Positions 43,916 to 51,599 of a stretch of DNA of 64,000 nt are shown here, piece by piece. The translations under genes were made by a program, and so were the position numbers. The DNA is from Rhodospirillales bacterium (GTDB taxonomy: Bacteria > Pseudomonadota > Alphaproteobacteria > Rhodospirillales > Magnetospirillaceae). Under the pieces are notes generated by a model. That model had not been told where the DNA came from, searched no databases, and saw nothing but the letters and a program-made list of their open reading frames with translations. Every line of letters starts with the position of its first letter. Position 1 is the stretch's first letter. Location: contig JACFNC010000017.1 of NCBI GenBank assembly GCA_019455065.1, positions 1 through 64,000 on the forward strand, read 5' to 3'.

Positions 43916-44800
43916 CTACGCGGTCAGCGCCAGGTACTCCCAGGCCACCGTGGCGGCGGCGAGCGCGGTGATGTCGGCGACGTCGTAGGGCGGGCAGACC
44001 TCGACGACGTCCATGCCGACGAAGTTCACGCCCGTCAGCCGGCGCAGGATGGCCAGCACCTGCCAGGTGAACAGCCCGCCCACCTCGGGCGTGCCGGTGC
44101 CCGGGGCCTGGCTGGGGTCGAGGGCGTCGACGTCGAAGGACAGATAGGCCGGCCGCTCGCCGACCAGGGCGCGCACCGCGGCGGCCACCGCCTTCGGCCC
44201 GTCGAGGTGGACGTCCTCGGCGGTGACGACGCGCACCCCCTGCGCCTCGGTCCAATCCCGCACCTCGCCCGGAACCGGCGAGCGGATTCCGATCTGGATC
44301 ATGTGGTGGGGGGCCACCAACCCCTCGTCGATGGCGTGGCGGAACACCGAGCCGTGCGACACCGCCTGGCCGAAGGTATCGGGCCAGGTGTCGACGTGGC
44401 CGTCGAAATGGACCATCGCCAGCGGCCCGGTGCGGGCCGCCAGCGCGCGCAACAGGCCGAGGGTGACGGTGTGGTCGCCGCCCAGCGCAACGAGATGTCC
44501 GATGGGCGCCGCCTGCTCGGCGATCGCCTTCATCGCCCCCTCGACGTCGCCGTGCGGCAGCACGAAGTCGCCGACGTCGGCGAGGTCGCCGGCGGCGGGA
44601 TCCTGGCGGAACACCGGGTGCTCGCCGTCGCACAGCATGCGGCTGGCCATCCGGATGGCGTTGGGGGCGAAGCGCGCCCCCGGCCGGAAGCTGGTGCCGA
44701 GGTCGAACGGGATGCCGGCCACGCAGCGCCGCGCCTGCGGCGACGTGTTGCGGGTGCCGAGGAAGGTGGTCGGCAGGGCATAGGGCGGTTGGCCGGTCAT
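43916..44800 (-). CDS. speB: Agmatinase-like ureohydrolase
   Basis: This 294-residue enzyme has the manganese-binding motifs of the arginase/agmatinase family: GGDHTV, MVHFDGHVDTW (a DxHxD variant) and SFDVDALDPSQAPGTGTPE. It hydrolyses a guanidino compound to an amine and urea; agmatine is the most likely substrate, but guanidinobutyrate is possible. The ATG at 44800 (MTGQPPYALP) gives standard length. It follows a MarR gene and a class I amidotransferase gene on the same strand, suggesting one regulated amine-catabolism unit. Confidence 0.85.
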   Translation of the reverse strand: MTGQPPYALPTTFLGTRNTSPQARRCVAGIPFDLGTSFRPGARFAPNAIRMASRMLCDGEHPVFRQDPAAGDLADVGDFVLPHGDVEGAMKAIAEQAAPIGHLVALGGDHTVTLGLLRALAARTGPLAMVHFDGHVDTWPDTFGQAVSHGSVFRHAIDEGLVAPHHMIQIGIRSPVPGEVRDWTEAQGVRVVTAEDVHLDGPKAVAAAVRALVGERPAYLSFDVDALDPSQAPGTGTPEVGGLFTWQVLAILRRLTGVNFVGMDVVEVCPPYDVADITALAAATVAWEYLALTA

Positions 44801-44899
44801 GGCGCGCGACTCCCTGGAAAACGCCCTGGGATACATGCATCCGCCGGCGCCGTCACGCCCAAAAAGCGCACCGTGGGCACCCTCTTCCATACGACGCGA

Positions 44900-45358
44900 T
44901 CACCCAAGGCGGCGAAGCAGCCGGACCACGGCCTCACGCTCGCGTGGCGAGAGGGGAGATAGAATTTCGGCAGAGACCGCGCGTGCCGCCTCGATGACCT
45001 CGTCCACGGTCGCCCTGCCCCGTTCGGAGAGCCGAAGCACCACCCGCCGCCGGTCCGCGGGGTCCGGCTTGCGGTCGACCAGCCCGCGATCGACCAGCCG
45101 CGTCACCACTCCCTGCATGGTTGCCGCATCCATCGCCGTGAGGCGGCCCAGGCGGTTCTGCGACACGCCGCCGGCCTCGCGAATTTTGACCAAGGCCGCC
45201 CATTGCGTGGGCGTCAGGGTCGGGATGCGTTCCTGGAAGATCGCCGAGGCCCGCTGATGCGCCCGGCGGAGCAGGAAGCCCACCTGTTCCTCGAGCACAT
45301 AGCCGGCGACCCCCGCCGCCCCTTCCGCGTGCGTTCGCGGCATCGGCTCGTCGGCCAT
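44900..45358 (-). CDS. MarR-family regulator
   Basis: This 152-residue MarR has VSQNRLGRLTAMDAATMQGVVTRLVDRGLV as the helix-turn-helix and the wing DPADRRRVVLRLSERG. It begins 1 bp from the amidotransferase stop codon and precedes the agmatinase gene, so it probably controls this three-gene unit in response to an amine or aromatic ligand. No matching operator could be identified with confidence. Confidence 0.87.
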   Translation of the reverse strand: MADEPMPRTHAEGAAGVAGYVLEEQVGFLLRRAHQRASAIFQERIPTLTPTQWAALVKIREAGGVSQNRLGRLTAMDAATMQGVVTRLVDRGLVDRKPDPADRRRVVLRLSERGRATVDEVIEAARAVSAEILSPLSPREREAVVRLLRRLG

Positions 45359-45359
45359 T

Positions 45360-46229
45360 TCACCCGCCCGCCCGCTCGGCCGCCCGCGGGCGAACCTGGA
45401 AGCTCAGCCAGTTGGCGATCTCGGCCCGGCGCCGCCCGGAATCGAGGATGCCCTCGCCGATGCCGTACAGCCAAGCGACGTCCCGGCGGCCCGGGTTGGC
45501 GTGCAGCGCGCGCAGATCGGTGACCAGCCTATCCAACGCCGGCTGGTCGGCGACAAGGCCGGCCTCGATCATCGCCCCGCCATGGCGCGCCATGACAGCG
45601 CCGATCTCGTTGAGGTCGTATTCCGGATGATATTGGACGCCCCAGCACGTCCCAGCGGCATGGCGGATTTCGGCGGCCTGGATGTCACTCATGGCGTTGC
45701 CGGCGAGAACGGTCATGCGCTCGGGCGGGACGGCCACCTCGTCCAAATGCACGGCGATGGCGTCGAAGACGCCGCGTTTGCCCTCGTACATCGGGTGCAG
45801 GGCGCCCGCCGCGGTAGGGGCGATGTGGCGGGCGAACCCGATTTCCCGGCCCTTGGGGTTGGGGCGCACCACGCCGCCGGCGGCCACGGTGGCCACCTGA
45901 AGGCCCCAGCAACTGCCGAACATCGGCACGCCGGCCTGGAACACCGCCGCGGCCAGTTCGACCTGCCGGCGCACCGCCGGCACATCCTGGTAGACGTTGA
46001 GGGCCGATCCGCTCCACGCGACGCCGTCAAAATCGCCGAGCCCGACCCAGGACGGCACGGCATCCCCGCCCTCGTCGGCCGGATGAACAACATGACAGGC
46101 CACGTCGGGATCCAGTTCGCGCAGGACGGCGACGTAATGCTCGCCCGTGGGCCGGCCGCCCTGGGCGCGGTGTCGGGCATTGACCTCGCGGGTGTTGCCG
46201 TCGACGACCAGCAGTCTGAGCGATCCCAT
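45360..46229 (-). CDS. Class I glutamine amidotransferase (GATase1)
   Basis: This 289-residue protein has a class I amidotransferase fold: the nucleophile Cys lies in FGSCWGLQVA, with the catalytic His/Glu in GVQYHPEYD. GATase1 proteins next to polyamine genes may act as gamma-glutamyl hydrolases (PuuD-like), but the 'GSCWG' motif is closer to the GMP-synthase group of stand-alone amidotransferases. The partner or substrate is not known. It heads a unit with MarR and agmatinase genes. Confidence 0.82.
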   Translation of the reverse strand: MGSLRLLVVDGNTREVNARHRAQGGRPTGEHYVAVLRELDPDVACHVVHPADEGGDAVPSWVGLGDFDGVAWSGSALNVYQDVPAVRRQVELAAAVFQAGVPMFGSCWGLQVATVAAGGVVRPNPKGREIGFARHIAPTAAGALHPMYEGKRGVFDAIAVHLDEVAVPPERMTVLAGNAMSDIQAAEIRHAAGTCWGVQYHPEYDLNEIGAVMARHGGAMIEAGLVADQPALDRLVTDLRALHANPGRRDVAWLYGIGEGILDSGRRRAEIANWLSFQVRPRAAERAGG

Positions 46230-46372
46230 TCCCGATGCCTCGGCGGTTCACGGAGCCCGACGCGACCGACGATGGCTGCCCGGGCCCGAGGCTGTCAAGA
46301 AGCGGTTTCCGTATGGGTCGCCGCGCGCCTCGCAATGACTCCGTACTGGGCATCCCCGCAACCCGCATTTCC

Positions 46373-46415
46373 TGTGAAGCGCTTAACAGAGGGCGGCGGG
46401 GGGATGGGGGAATAT
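46373..46415 (+). promoter_or_regulatory. Class II Crp/Fnr-type promoter (curlin-like gene 1)
   Basis: The 16-bp site TGTGAAGCGCTTAACA (46373-46388; on the minus strand TGTTAAGCGCTTCACA) is followed after exactly 21 bp by GAATAT (46410-46415), a -10-like hexamer. The same site-21-hexamer geometry recurs at five other places in this region. The ATG is 63 bp after the hexamer. Confidence 0.7.
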
Positions 46416-46478
46416 GCGTCCCGTGAGCGGCCGGGGCGTGGTGCCCCGGCGCAGACAGAGACAAAGGAGACACCTATC

Positions 46479-46874
46479 ATGAGCATCCGTCGTTCCAGCC
46501 TGATCGCCCTCGCCGCCCTCGCCACCGTCGCCGTCGCCGGCCCCTCCTTCGCCGGGGAGAAGGGCGGGGTGCCGCTGGTCAGCAACAACACCGTGGTCGC
46601 CACCAACGTCGCCGCCGGCATCGGCAACACCGCCAAGCAGGACATCTTCGCCAGCCAGCGCGGCGGCGGGATGAAGTCGGGCCCGATGTTCGGCTCCAAC
46701 TCGATCTTCGCCGACAACACCGCGGCGGGCATCGGCAACAAGGCCAAGCAGACCCTCGACGTGCACCAGCGTGCGCCCAAGGGCGTGTTCGGCAGCAACA
46801 CCGTCGACGCCCGCAACCTCGCCGCCGGCATCGGCAACTACGCCCGCCAGGACATCTACGCGCGCCAGCGCTAA
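46479..46874 (+). CDS. Curlin-like secreted repeat protein 1
   Basis: This 131-residue protein has a signal peptide (cleavage near SFA-GE, residue 25). Three repeats follow, each with a GxxNxAxQ core: GIGNTAKQ (47-54), GIGNKAKQ (84-91) and GIGNYARQ (117-124). The repeats are Asn/Gln/Gly-rich, with upstream N-x5-N spacing like curlin repeats (S-x5-Q-x-G-x2-N-x-A-x3-Q). I infer an exported amyloid-type subunit or nucleator, supported by the CsgG-like gene nearby. An acaaaggagac ribosome site precedes the ATG. Curlin homology by motif is not proof of amyloid. Confidence 0.72.
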   Translation: MSIRRSSLIALAALATVAVAGPSFAGEKGGVPLVSNNTVVATNVAAGIGNTAKQDIFASQRGGGMKSGPMFGSNSIFADNTAAGIGNKAKQTLDVHQRAPKGVFGSNTVDARNLAAGIGNYARQDIYARQR

Positions 46875-46902
46875 CGCGGCTTCCCGCCGCCCTGCCGGAA
46901 CG

Positions 46903-46942
46903 CCGACCGGAAGCCCCGCGCTTCCGGTCGGTCGTTGTTTCG
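46903..46942 (+). terminator. Terminator after curlin-like gene 1
   Basis: The stem CCGACCGGAAGC / GCTTCCGGTCGG (12 bp, loop cccgc) is followed by tcgttgttt. A similar stem ends the duplicated gene on the other strand. Confidence 0.8.
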
Positions 46943-47006
46943 AGCGACGTCCGTGCCGGCCAAATGACCATTGCGCACGGCCCCGCACGATGATGGAGTA
47001 CCAGCC

Positions 47007-47387
47007 ATGAGGAAGCTTGCCGTCGCACTGCCCCTGGCCGCGGCGATCCTGTCCGGGATTGCCCCGTCCGCCTACGCCCAGGCCCGCAGCTGCGTCACCA
47101 TCAATGGCGAGACGAGATGCAGCGAGGGCCAGCAGTCCCTGTCCTGCTCGACCGTCAACGGCCGCACGACCTGCCTGGAGGGGCCCGGCCGCCTGGACTG
47201 TCGCTCGATAAACGGGGAAACCACCTGCACCGCCTCCCCCGAGCCCGCCGACCCCACCGAGACGCCAAACGCCGACGACGAGGACGACTTCGTGGAGGAG
47301 GAGGCCATCGACTCCGAGGCCACGATCCATCGCGACGGCACCGGCCTGCGCGTCCGCGCCGGCGGGGTGGATATCCGCATCGACTAA
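47007..47387 (+). CDS. Secreted Cys-repeat protein, unknown
   Basis: This 126-residue protein has a signal peptide ending near SAYA-QA (residue 24). It then has three tandem 18-residue repeats, each with a Cys pair: SCVTINGETRCSEG, SCSTVNGRTTCLEG and DCRSINGETTCTAS (Cys29/38, 47/56, 65/74). The regular spacing suggests stacked disulfide-linked hairpins. An acidic linker (DDEDDFVEEEAIDSE) and a short C-terminal strand GLRVRAGGVDIRID follow. It may be cotranscribed with curlin-like gene 1 by readthrough. No known family is recognised. Confidence 0.7.
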   Translation: MRKLAVALPLAAAILSGIAPSAYAQARSCVTINGETRCSEGQQSLSCSTVNGRTTCLEGPGRLDCRSINGETTCTASPEPADPTETPNADDEDDFVEEEAIDSEATIHRDGTGLRVRAGGVDIRID

Positions 47388-47560
47388 ACGTACGCGCTCC
47401 GCACCCGAGGTCCGGTGGTCCCGGATTGCCGGGTCAAGCCCGGCAATGACGGAGAAAATCGTGCCTCCGTCTGCATGCGTTCAACCCCGGGCGTCCCCCC
47501 GGGGGTCCCGGGTATTGCCGGGGCGTGCCCGCCAACGAACCCATAGGAACGATCGTTTCC
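47388..47560. repeat. Intergenic short inverted repeats
   Basis: This gap holds short palindromic elements: cggattgccgggtcaagccc...ggcaatgacgg (47419-47454) and a second with cccccgggggtcccgg. A copy of the first type lies at 53961-53995. No gene is seen. Confidence 0.65.
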
Positions 47561-47603
47561 TGTGGCCCGGTTCACAGACCGCGCCTCGCCCGCTCCGTAG
47601 ACT
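47561..47603 (+). promoter_or_regulatory. Class II Crp/Fnr-type promoter (DUF1150 gene)
   Basis: The site TGTGGCCCGGTTCACA (47561-47576) is followed after 21 bp by TAGACT (47598-47603). The DUF1150 ATG lies 37 bp downstream. Confidence 0.75.
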
Positions 47604-47640
47604 GCTCCCTACGACACACCCACTCGCAAGGAGTTCAGTC

Positions 47641-47874
47641 ATGTGCCAGTCGACCACTTATCAGGACGAGGCGTTGCGCCGATTGTCGAAGAAGCAGTTC
47701 GAGTATCTCGGCGTGTTCGATCACGCCTACATCCGCGCCGTGACCGTGAGCGGCGGGGGTACCGTCTACGCGATTCATTCCGCCGACGGACGGCTGCTTT
47801 GCCACACCTCCGACCGGCAGAGCGCGCTGATGGCGCTGTTCGAGCAGGATCTCACGCCGCTGACCGTCCACTGA
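47641..47874 (+). CDS. DUF1150 family protein
   Basis: This 77-residue protein fits the alphaproteobacterial DUF1150 family: LSKKQFEYLGVFDHAYIRAV, then VYAIHSADGRLLCHTSDRQSALMALFEQD and the typical ending PLTVH. Function is unknown; family members are often stress- or growth-phase-linked. A strong aaggagt site precedes the ATG. It is the first gene after a class II promoter and probably cotranscribed with the 47896 gene, 21 bp downstream. Confidence 0.85.
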   Translation: MCQSTTYQDEALRRLSKKQFEYLGVFDHAYIRAVTVSGGGTVYAIHSADGRLLCHTSDRQSALMALFEQDLTPLTVH

Positions 47875-47895
47875 CCGGAAAGCGGGAGAGCCGCC

Positions 47896-48447
47896 ATGAC
47901 ATTTCGCACCCGCCTCGCCGCCGCGGCGGCGGCCGTCGCCCTCACCCTCGCCACCGGAGCCGCCGGCCAGGAGGCCGGTGGCCTGGGGGTGACCAGCGAG
48001 GGCCTCGGCCCCTCGGCGCTGCCTTCGCCCCTGCCGGCGATGGGCGGCCCGCTGTACCAGGCCCCGGTCAACGTCCAGGCGGCCAATCCGGCCCGCGGGC
48101 GGCAGGCCGAGCATCAGCAGGCGATCGCCCGCATCCGCGGCGACGCCGGCTTTCTCGAAGGCTTCCACCGCGGCCAGCCCCTGGCCCCCAGCCGCCAGCC
48201 GCCACCGGAATTCTTCGATCCCGGGTTCGTGCTGATCGAGCCCTTCGTCATCAACAATTTCGGCAGCGCGGTCAGCATCGACCTTGAAGAAGGCGCCCTG
48301 ACCACCCCCGAGGACGGCGGCGACGGGACCTTCACACCTGTTCCCCTGCCGTCGGCCGCGCCGACCATCAACAACGTCGGCAGCATCGTCAACGTCGCTT
48401 CCGGCACCGGCAACGTCGCCCAGCAGACCATCGTCATCGGCCGCTGA
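47896..48447 (+). CDS. Secreted protein with curlin-like C-terminal motif
   Basis: This 183-residue protein has a signal peptide (LAAAAAAVALTLATGAAGQEA). The C-terminal half has two Asn-rich strands, FVINNFGSAVSIDLEEG and TINNVGSIVNVASGTGNVAQQTIVIG; the second includes GTGNVAQQ, matching the GxxNxAxQ core of the curlin-like proteins in this region. It may be an adaptor or minor subunit of the same fibre system. The gene follows the DUF1150 gene closely on the same strand. No family is otherwise recognised. Confidence 0.65.
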   Translation: MTFRTRLAAAAAAVALTLATGAAGQEAGGLGVTSEGLGPSALPSPLPAMGGPLYQAPVNVQAANPARGRQAEHQQAIARIRGDAGFLEGFHRGQPLAPSRQPPPEFFDPGFVLIEPFVINNFGSAVSIDLEEGALTTPEDGGDGTFTPVPLPSAAPTINNVGSIVNVASGTGNVAQQTIVIGR

Positions 48448-48534
48448 CGCGGCCGGTGACGTTTCCCGACGTTCGTGCGCGGACCATCAGCAAACGCTCG
48501 CGGCATCGTCAGGACTCCCGTCAGAAAGGGATCT

Positions 48535-48670
48535 GGATTGCTTCGCCTGCGGCTCGCAATGACGTGGGTCGGCGAGAGACGTTTGTAAGGTCGTCATCGC
48601 GAGGAGCGAAGCGACGAAGCGATCCAGAGTGGCTGGTCGCGCGTGCGCTCGCCTGCGGCTCGCAATGACC
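48535..48670. repeat. Three-arm palindromic intergenic repeat
   Basis: Three arms of the cgcaatgac family: ggattgcttcgcctgcggct...gcaatgacg, then gtcatcgcgaggagcgaagc...gcgatcc, then gctcgcctgcggctcgcaat. The first two form an inverted pair. The element fills most of the 272-bp gap after the 47896 gene. Confidence 0.8.
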
Positions 48671-48719
48671 GGTTGAGAAAATAATGGGTTAGAAAGAAAT
48701 ACGGACGTGTCCGCCGCGC

Positions 48720-49055
48720 TCAGTCGCGCGGCGTCACGATGCAGTAGGTCTCGGACAGGGCGCCCAGGGACACCGTCGCCGACTTGCCGTCGGACAGGCG
48801 CACGACGACGCGCCCGGCGCGGCTGGCCAAACCCATCGACACCGGATCGCGGTCGATGGCGTCGACCACCCGCTGCCCGTCGCGCCAGCACTCGAGCCGG
48901 CTGTTGCGGCTCGACGGCGAGACCTCGATCCCACCGCTGCCCAGTTCGGCCTTCGCGGGCCCGCTTTCGACGATGGTGGCGGCGGAGGGACCGGCCCAGG
49001 CCGTCAGAGCCGCCGTCAGCGCCAGCATGGCTTTCGTTTTCACTGCTGCCTCCAT
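48720..49055 (-). CDS. Small secreted CWxxG protein
   Basis: This 111-residue protein has a signal peptide (MLALTAALTAWAGPSAA). The mature part has RLECWRDGQRVVD followed by a strand-rich segment and a second Cys in ETYCIV, likely disulfide-linked. It resembles the 56576 protein (RLTCWQNGAKIIE ... AYTTCMV) in size, cysteine placement and pattern, so they form a small family within this locus. The role is unknown; chaperone-like or CsgH-like functions could be considered but have no direct support. It has its own class II promoter. Confidence 0.65.
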   Translation of the reverse strand: MEAAVKTKAMLALTAALTAWAGPSAATIVESGPAKAELGSGGIEVSPSSRNSRLECWRDGQRVVDAIDRDPVSMGLASRAGRVVVRLSDGKSATVSLGALSETYCIVTPRD

Positions 49056-49074
49056 TGAAACCAGTTGTCCGGTC

Positions 49075-49117
49075 TGAATAGCAGCGCCGCCGCCGACCGG
49101 CTGTGAACCGGCCGACA
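49075..49117 (-). promoter_or_regulatory. Class II Crp/Fnr-type promoter (48720 gene)
   Basis: On the minus strand the site TGTCGGCCGGTTCACA (49117-49102) is followed after 21 bp by TATTCA (49080-49075), 19 bp before the ATG. Confidence 0.75.
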
Positions 49118-49140
49118 GCGGCGCCCTTTTCCCGGCGGGA

Positions 49141-50673
49141 TCAACCGCCTCCCGGCAGCACCGCAACCTGCATCGACCGGCTCCTGACCACCGTGTTCGG
49201 CAGCGCCGCGAAGGCCCGGAGAACATCGTTCAAGGATGCCTGGGGGATGACCTCGAGATCGGCGGCCTTGTACTGCTCGGGCAGCCCCATCCCGACCTCA
49301 TGCGGCGAGGCGACGCAGGCGATCTGCTCGCGCGCCCCGGGCTGGTCCATGCGGATGTTGAAGGGCCGCTGCGGGCCGGGCGGGATCTCGACCTGGGTGT
49401 TCGCCGCGAGGAACGGGTCGGGCTGGAAGCGGTTGGGGAAGATTCGCGCCACCGACCCGTCACCGTCGGCGTAGTAGCAGTAGAGGAAGCCGTCGGCGGT
49501 GGTCTGGGCTCGCACCACCAGTGCCTCGCCCGGCCGGTAGGTCGGCTGCGGGCCGCGGTCGCTGGCCAGGATGACGTCGGGCGCCGCGAACGATGCCGTT
49601 TCCGGCTCGGCCGGTTTCGGGCGCCCCTGCTCGACCGGCGGCAGCGCCCGGGCGGTCGCCGACCCCAGCATGCGATAGTAAAGGTCGAAGTCGACCCGAC
49701 CGGTGGCGATGAGGTCGTGGTCGGCCTGATAACGCCCCACGGCGGCGCGGGTGGCGGCGTCGTCGTTGCCATCGGTCGCTCCGTCGTAATAGCCGTCCGC
49801 CCGCAGCACCCGCTGGGCGAAGGTGACGCGTTCGGCGGGCGACATGTCGTCGTACCAGCTGCGGGCCTGGGCCATGTAGGCCGGGTTCGTCTGCTCGATG
49901 CCGAGGCACTGCCAGTACGGCACCCGCGCCAGCTTGCCCAGCACCTCGATGGCGCTGAGTTCGATCAGGGTGCGCACCGCCTGGTGCATGCCCTCGGAGC
50001 GGTTGAGCGAGACGTTGAAGGACAGCCCGGCCTTGTGAATCATGCCGCCGGCGTCGGCGCCGCGGCCAGACGAGACGACGGCGATCGAATTGCTGGCCGT
50101 GACGCCGGGCAGGATGCGCCGCGTCACCAGCTCGCCGACGCTGAGGTCGACCGAGATCATCGAGACGATCTGGTCGGCGGAGATCGCGAGGTCGACCTTT
50201 GGCAGGGATATGCCGGCGCTGGCCGCCTCGGCGATCACGTTCTCGTCGAGCTGGGTGATGGCGCCGCGCACGTAATAGGAGGGCGCGCGGAATTCGGGCC
50301 GCACGCCGACCATCCAGTAGAGGGCGTTGACGCTGTCGAGCGCCGGCTCGAAGTCGACGAAGCTGAAGGCGTTGCTGCGTTCGGACATGCGGGAGATGGC
50401 GGTGATCAGCATCTCCTTGGTGCCGCCCAGCAGCCGCCCCGTCTCGTCCGGGACGCCGTTGCTGGTGACGTAAATGTCCTGCTTGCCGTGCTTCCACAGA
50501 AGCGTGTCCATGCAGCGCAATGCTTCCGAGAAGCTGGAAATGGTCTTGACCGGCGCGGTCGACGGCTGGCGGATGACCGCCGCCTTCTCCGGCGCCGTGC
50601 AGGCCGAGGTGAACAAGACCGAGAGCGCGAGGATGCTCGCCGAGAGGCGAAGGTACCGTTCCTTGTGCGACAT
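49141..50673 (-). CDS. CsgG-like lipoprotein with PG-binding and DUF4384 regions
   Basis: This 510-residue protein has a lipoprotein signal (LSVLFTSAC, Cys25). Residues 40-257 resemble CsgG, the curli export channel: YYVRGAITQLDENV, a Val/Leu-rich transmembrane-type region VSMISVDLSVGELVTRRILPG, and GMHQAVRTLIELSAIEVLGKL. Residues 290-335 match a peptidoglycan-binding repeat (GYYDGATDGNDDAATRAAVG), and 378-465 a DUF4384 region (YRPGEALVVRAQTTADGFLYCYY). CsgG forms an outer-membrane secretion pore, so this is the likely exporter of the repeat proteins here. The PG-binding domain could anchor it to the wall. A start at 50712 with GGAG upstream is also possible. Confidence 0.75.
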   Translation of the reverse strand: MSHKERYLRLSASILALSVLFTSACTAPEKAAVIRQPSTAPVKTISSFSEALRCMDTLLWKHGKQDIYVTSNGVPDETGRLLGGTKEMLITAISRMSERSNAFSFVDFEPALDSVNALYWMVGVRPEFRAPSYYVRGAITQLDENVIAEAASAGISLPKVDLAISADQIVSMISVDLSVGELVTRRILPGVTASNSIAVVSSGRGADAGGMIHKAGLSFNVSLNRSEGMHQAVRTLIELSAIEVLGKLARVPYWQCLGIEQTNPAYMAQARSWYDDMSPAERVTFAQRVLRADGYYDGATDGNDDAATRAAVGRYQADHDLIATGRVDFDLYYRMLGSATARALPPVEQGRPKPAEPETASFAAPDVILASDRGPQPTYRPGEALVVRAQTTADGFLYCYYADGDGSVARIFPNRFQPDPFLAANTQVEIPPGPQRPFNIRMDQPGAREQIACVASPHEVGMGLPEQYKAADLEVIPQASLNDVLRAFAALPNTVVRSRSMQVAVLPGGG

Positions 50674-50780
50674 GGCGCGGTAGCCTGGAGGGAGTGAGTG
50701 GTGATGGGTCATATTTGTCGGGCTCCGTGGTTGGACGAGATTTCTTTCGGGGAAGCGGCCCGGTCGCCTCCTGCCCGCAA

Positions 50781-50817
50781 AAGCAAAACCGACCGGAAGC
50801 GCCAGCCTCCGGTCGGT
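50781..50817 (-). terminator. Terminator after curlin-like gene 2
   Basis: On the minus strand the stem ACCGACCGG / CCGGTCGGT (9 bp) is followed by TTTTGCTTTT, 36 bp after the curlin-like gene 2 stop. The CsgG-like gene lies downstream on the same strand, so readthrough at this terminator might set the ratio of subunit to channel. Confidence 0.8.
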
Positions 50818-50852
50818 TCGTGGGCGGAACGAACTGGGTCGTTCGGCCGGAC

Positions 50853-51248
50853 TTAGCGCTGGCGCGCGTAGATGTCCTGGCGGGCGTAGTTGTGGATGCC
50901 GGCGGCCAGGTTGCGAGCGTCGACGGTGTTGCTGCCGAACACGCCCTTGGGCGCACGCTGGTGAACGTCGAGGGTCTGCTTGGCCTTGTTGCCGATGCCC
51001 GCCGCGGTGTTGTCGGCGAAGATCGAGTTGGAGCCGAACATCGGGCCCGACTTCATCCCGCCGCCGCGCTGGCTGGCGAAGATGTCCTGCTTGGCGGTGT
51101 TGCCGATGCCGGCGGCGACGTTGGTGGCGACCACGGTGTTGTTGCTGACCAGCGGCACCCCGCCCTTCTCCCCGGCGAAGGAGGGGCCGGCGACGGCGAC
51201 GGTGGCGAGGGCGGCGAGGGCGATCAGGCTGGAACGACGGATGCTCAT
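50853..51248 (-). CDS. Curlin-like secreted repeat protein 2
   Basis: This 131-residue protein is identical to curlin-like protein 1 except at one position: His119 replaces Gly in the third repeat (GIHNYARQ for GIGNYARQ). Repeats 1 and 2 are unchanged (GIGNTAKQ, GIGNKAKQ). The gene and its promoter are an inverted duplicate of 46357-46874. It lies upstream of the CsgG-like gene on the same strand, the arrangement expected if subunit and channel are co-regulated. The altered third repeat may change nucleation, or be neutral. Confidence 0.72.
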   Translation of the reverse strand: MSIRRSSLIALAALATVAVAGPSFAGEKGGVPLVSNNTVVATNVAAGIGNTAKQDIFASQRGGGMKSGPMFGSNSIFADNTAAGIGNKAKQTLDVHQRAPKGVFGSNTVDARNLAAGIHNYARQDIYARQR

Positions 51249-51311
51249 GATAGGTGTCTCCTTTGTCTCTGTCTGCGCCGGGGCACCACGCCCCGGCCGC
51301 TCACGGGACGC

Positions 51312-51354
51312 ATATTCCCCCATCCCCCCGCCGCCCTCTGTTAAGCGCTTCACA
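51312..51354 (-). promoter_or_regulatory. Class II Crp/Fnr-type promoter (curlin-like gene 2)
   Basis: On the plus strand the site reads TGTTAAGCGCTTCACA (51339-51354); the minus-strand hexamer GAATAT (51317-51312) follows after 21 bp. The sequence is identical to the promoter at 46373. Confidence 0.7.
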
Positions 51355-51396
51355 GGAAATGCGGGTTGCGCAGAAATCTCGCCCACCCTGCTGCGG

Positions 51397-51465
51397 TCAT
51401 TCCCGCGAAAGCGGGAATCCATACACGTCAGTCGTTTATGGACCCCCGCTTCCGCGGGGGTGACG
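51397..51465. repeat. Palindromic intergenic repeat (cgcgggaatgac family)
   Basis: Facing arms gtcattcccgcgaaagcggg and cccccgcttccgcgggggtg, the same family as 6851-6923. Confidence 0.85.
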
Positions 51466-51599
51466 AAAAGGTCAAGCGGCGCCCGCCTGCGGCAATGACG
51501 AGGGTCGGAAAGGACGAAAGTCGTGGTAACCGTGCGCCGCGATGACCAGGAATAAGGTCGATCCGAAAGAACCGTGCGGGGCCGCGACGCCGCAGCCAT

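Larger units (their letters stand above)
46357..46874 (+). repeat. Inverted duplication, plus-strand copy
   Basis: This segment (promoter plus curlin-like gene) is repeated in inverted orientation at 51370-50853. From 46357 to about 46765 I see no differences by eye. Beyond that a few substitutions appear, including one double change that alters a glycine to histidine. The similarity ends near the gene's stop codon. Confidence 0.9.
50853..51370 (-). repeat. Inverted duplication, minus-strand copy
   Basis: This is the partner of 46357-46874, in opposite orientation about 4 kb away. Both copies keep the promoter and the complete coding sequence. No insertion sequence or target-site duplication is seen at the ends. 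Confidence 0.9.

Noticed and set aside
47446-47640. Longer N-terminus for the DUF1150 protein
   Set aside because: It would run through the promoter and repeats; the ATG at 47641 has an ideal ribosome site and family-like start.
46357-51370. Inverted duplication as a composite transposon
   Set aside because: The repeats carry only a promoter and a small gene; there is no transposase and no target-site duplication.
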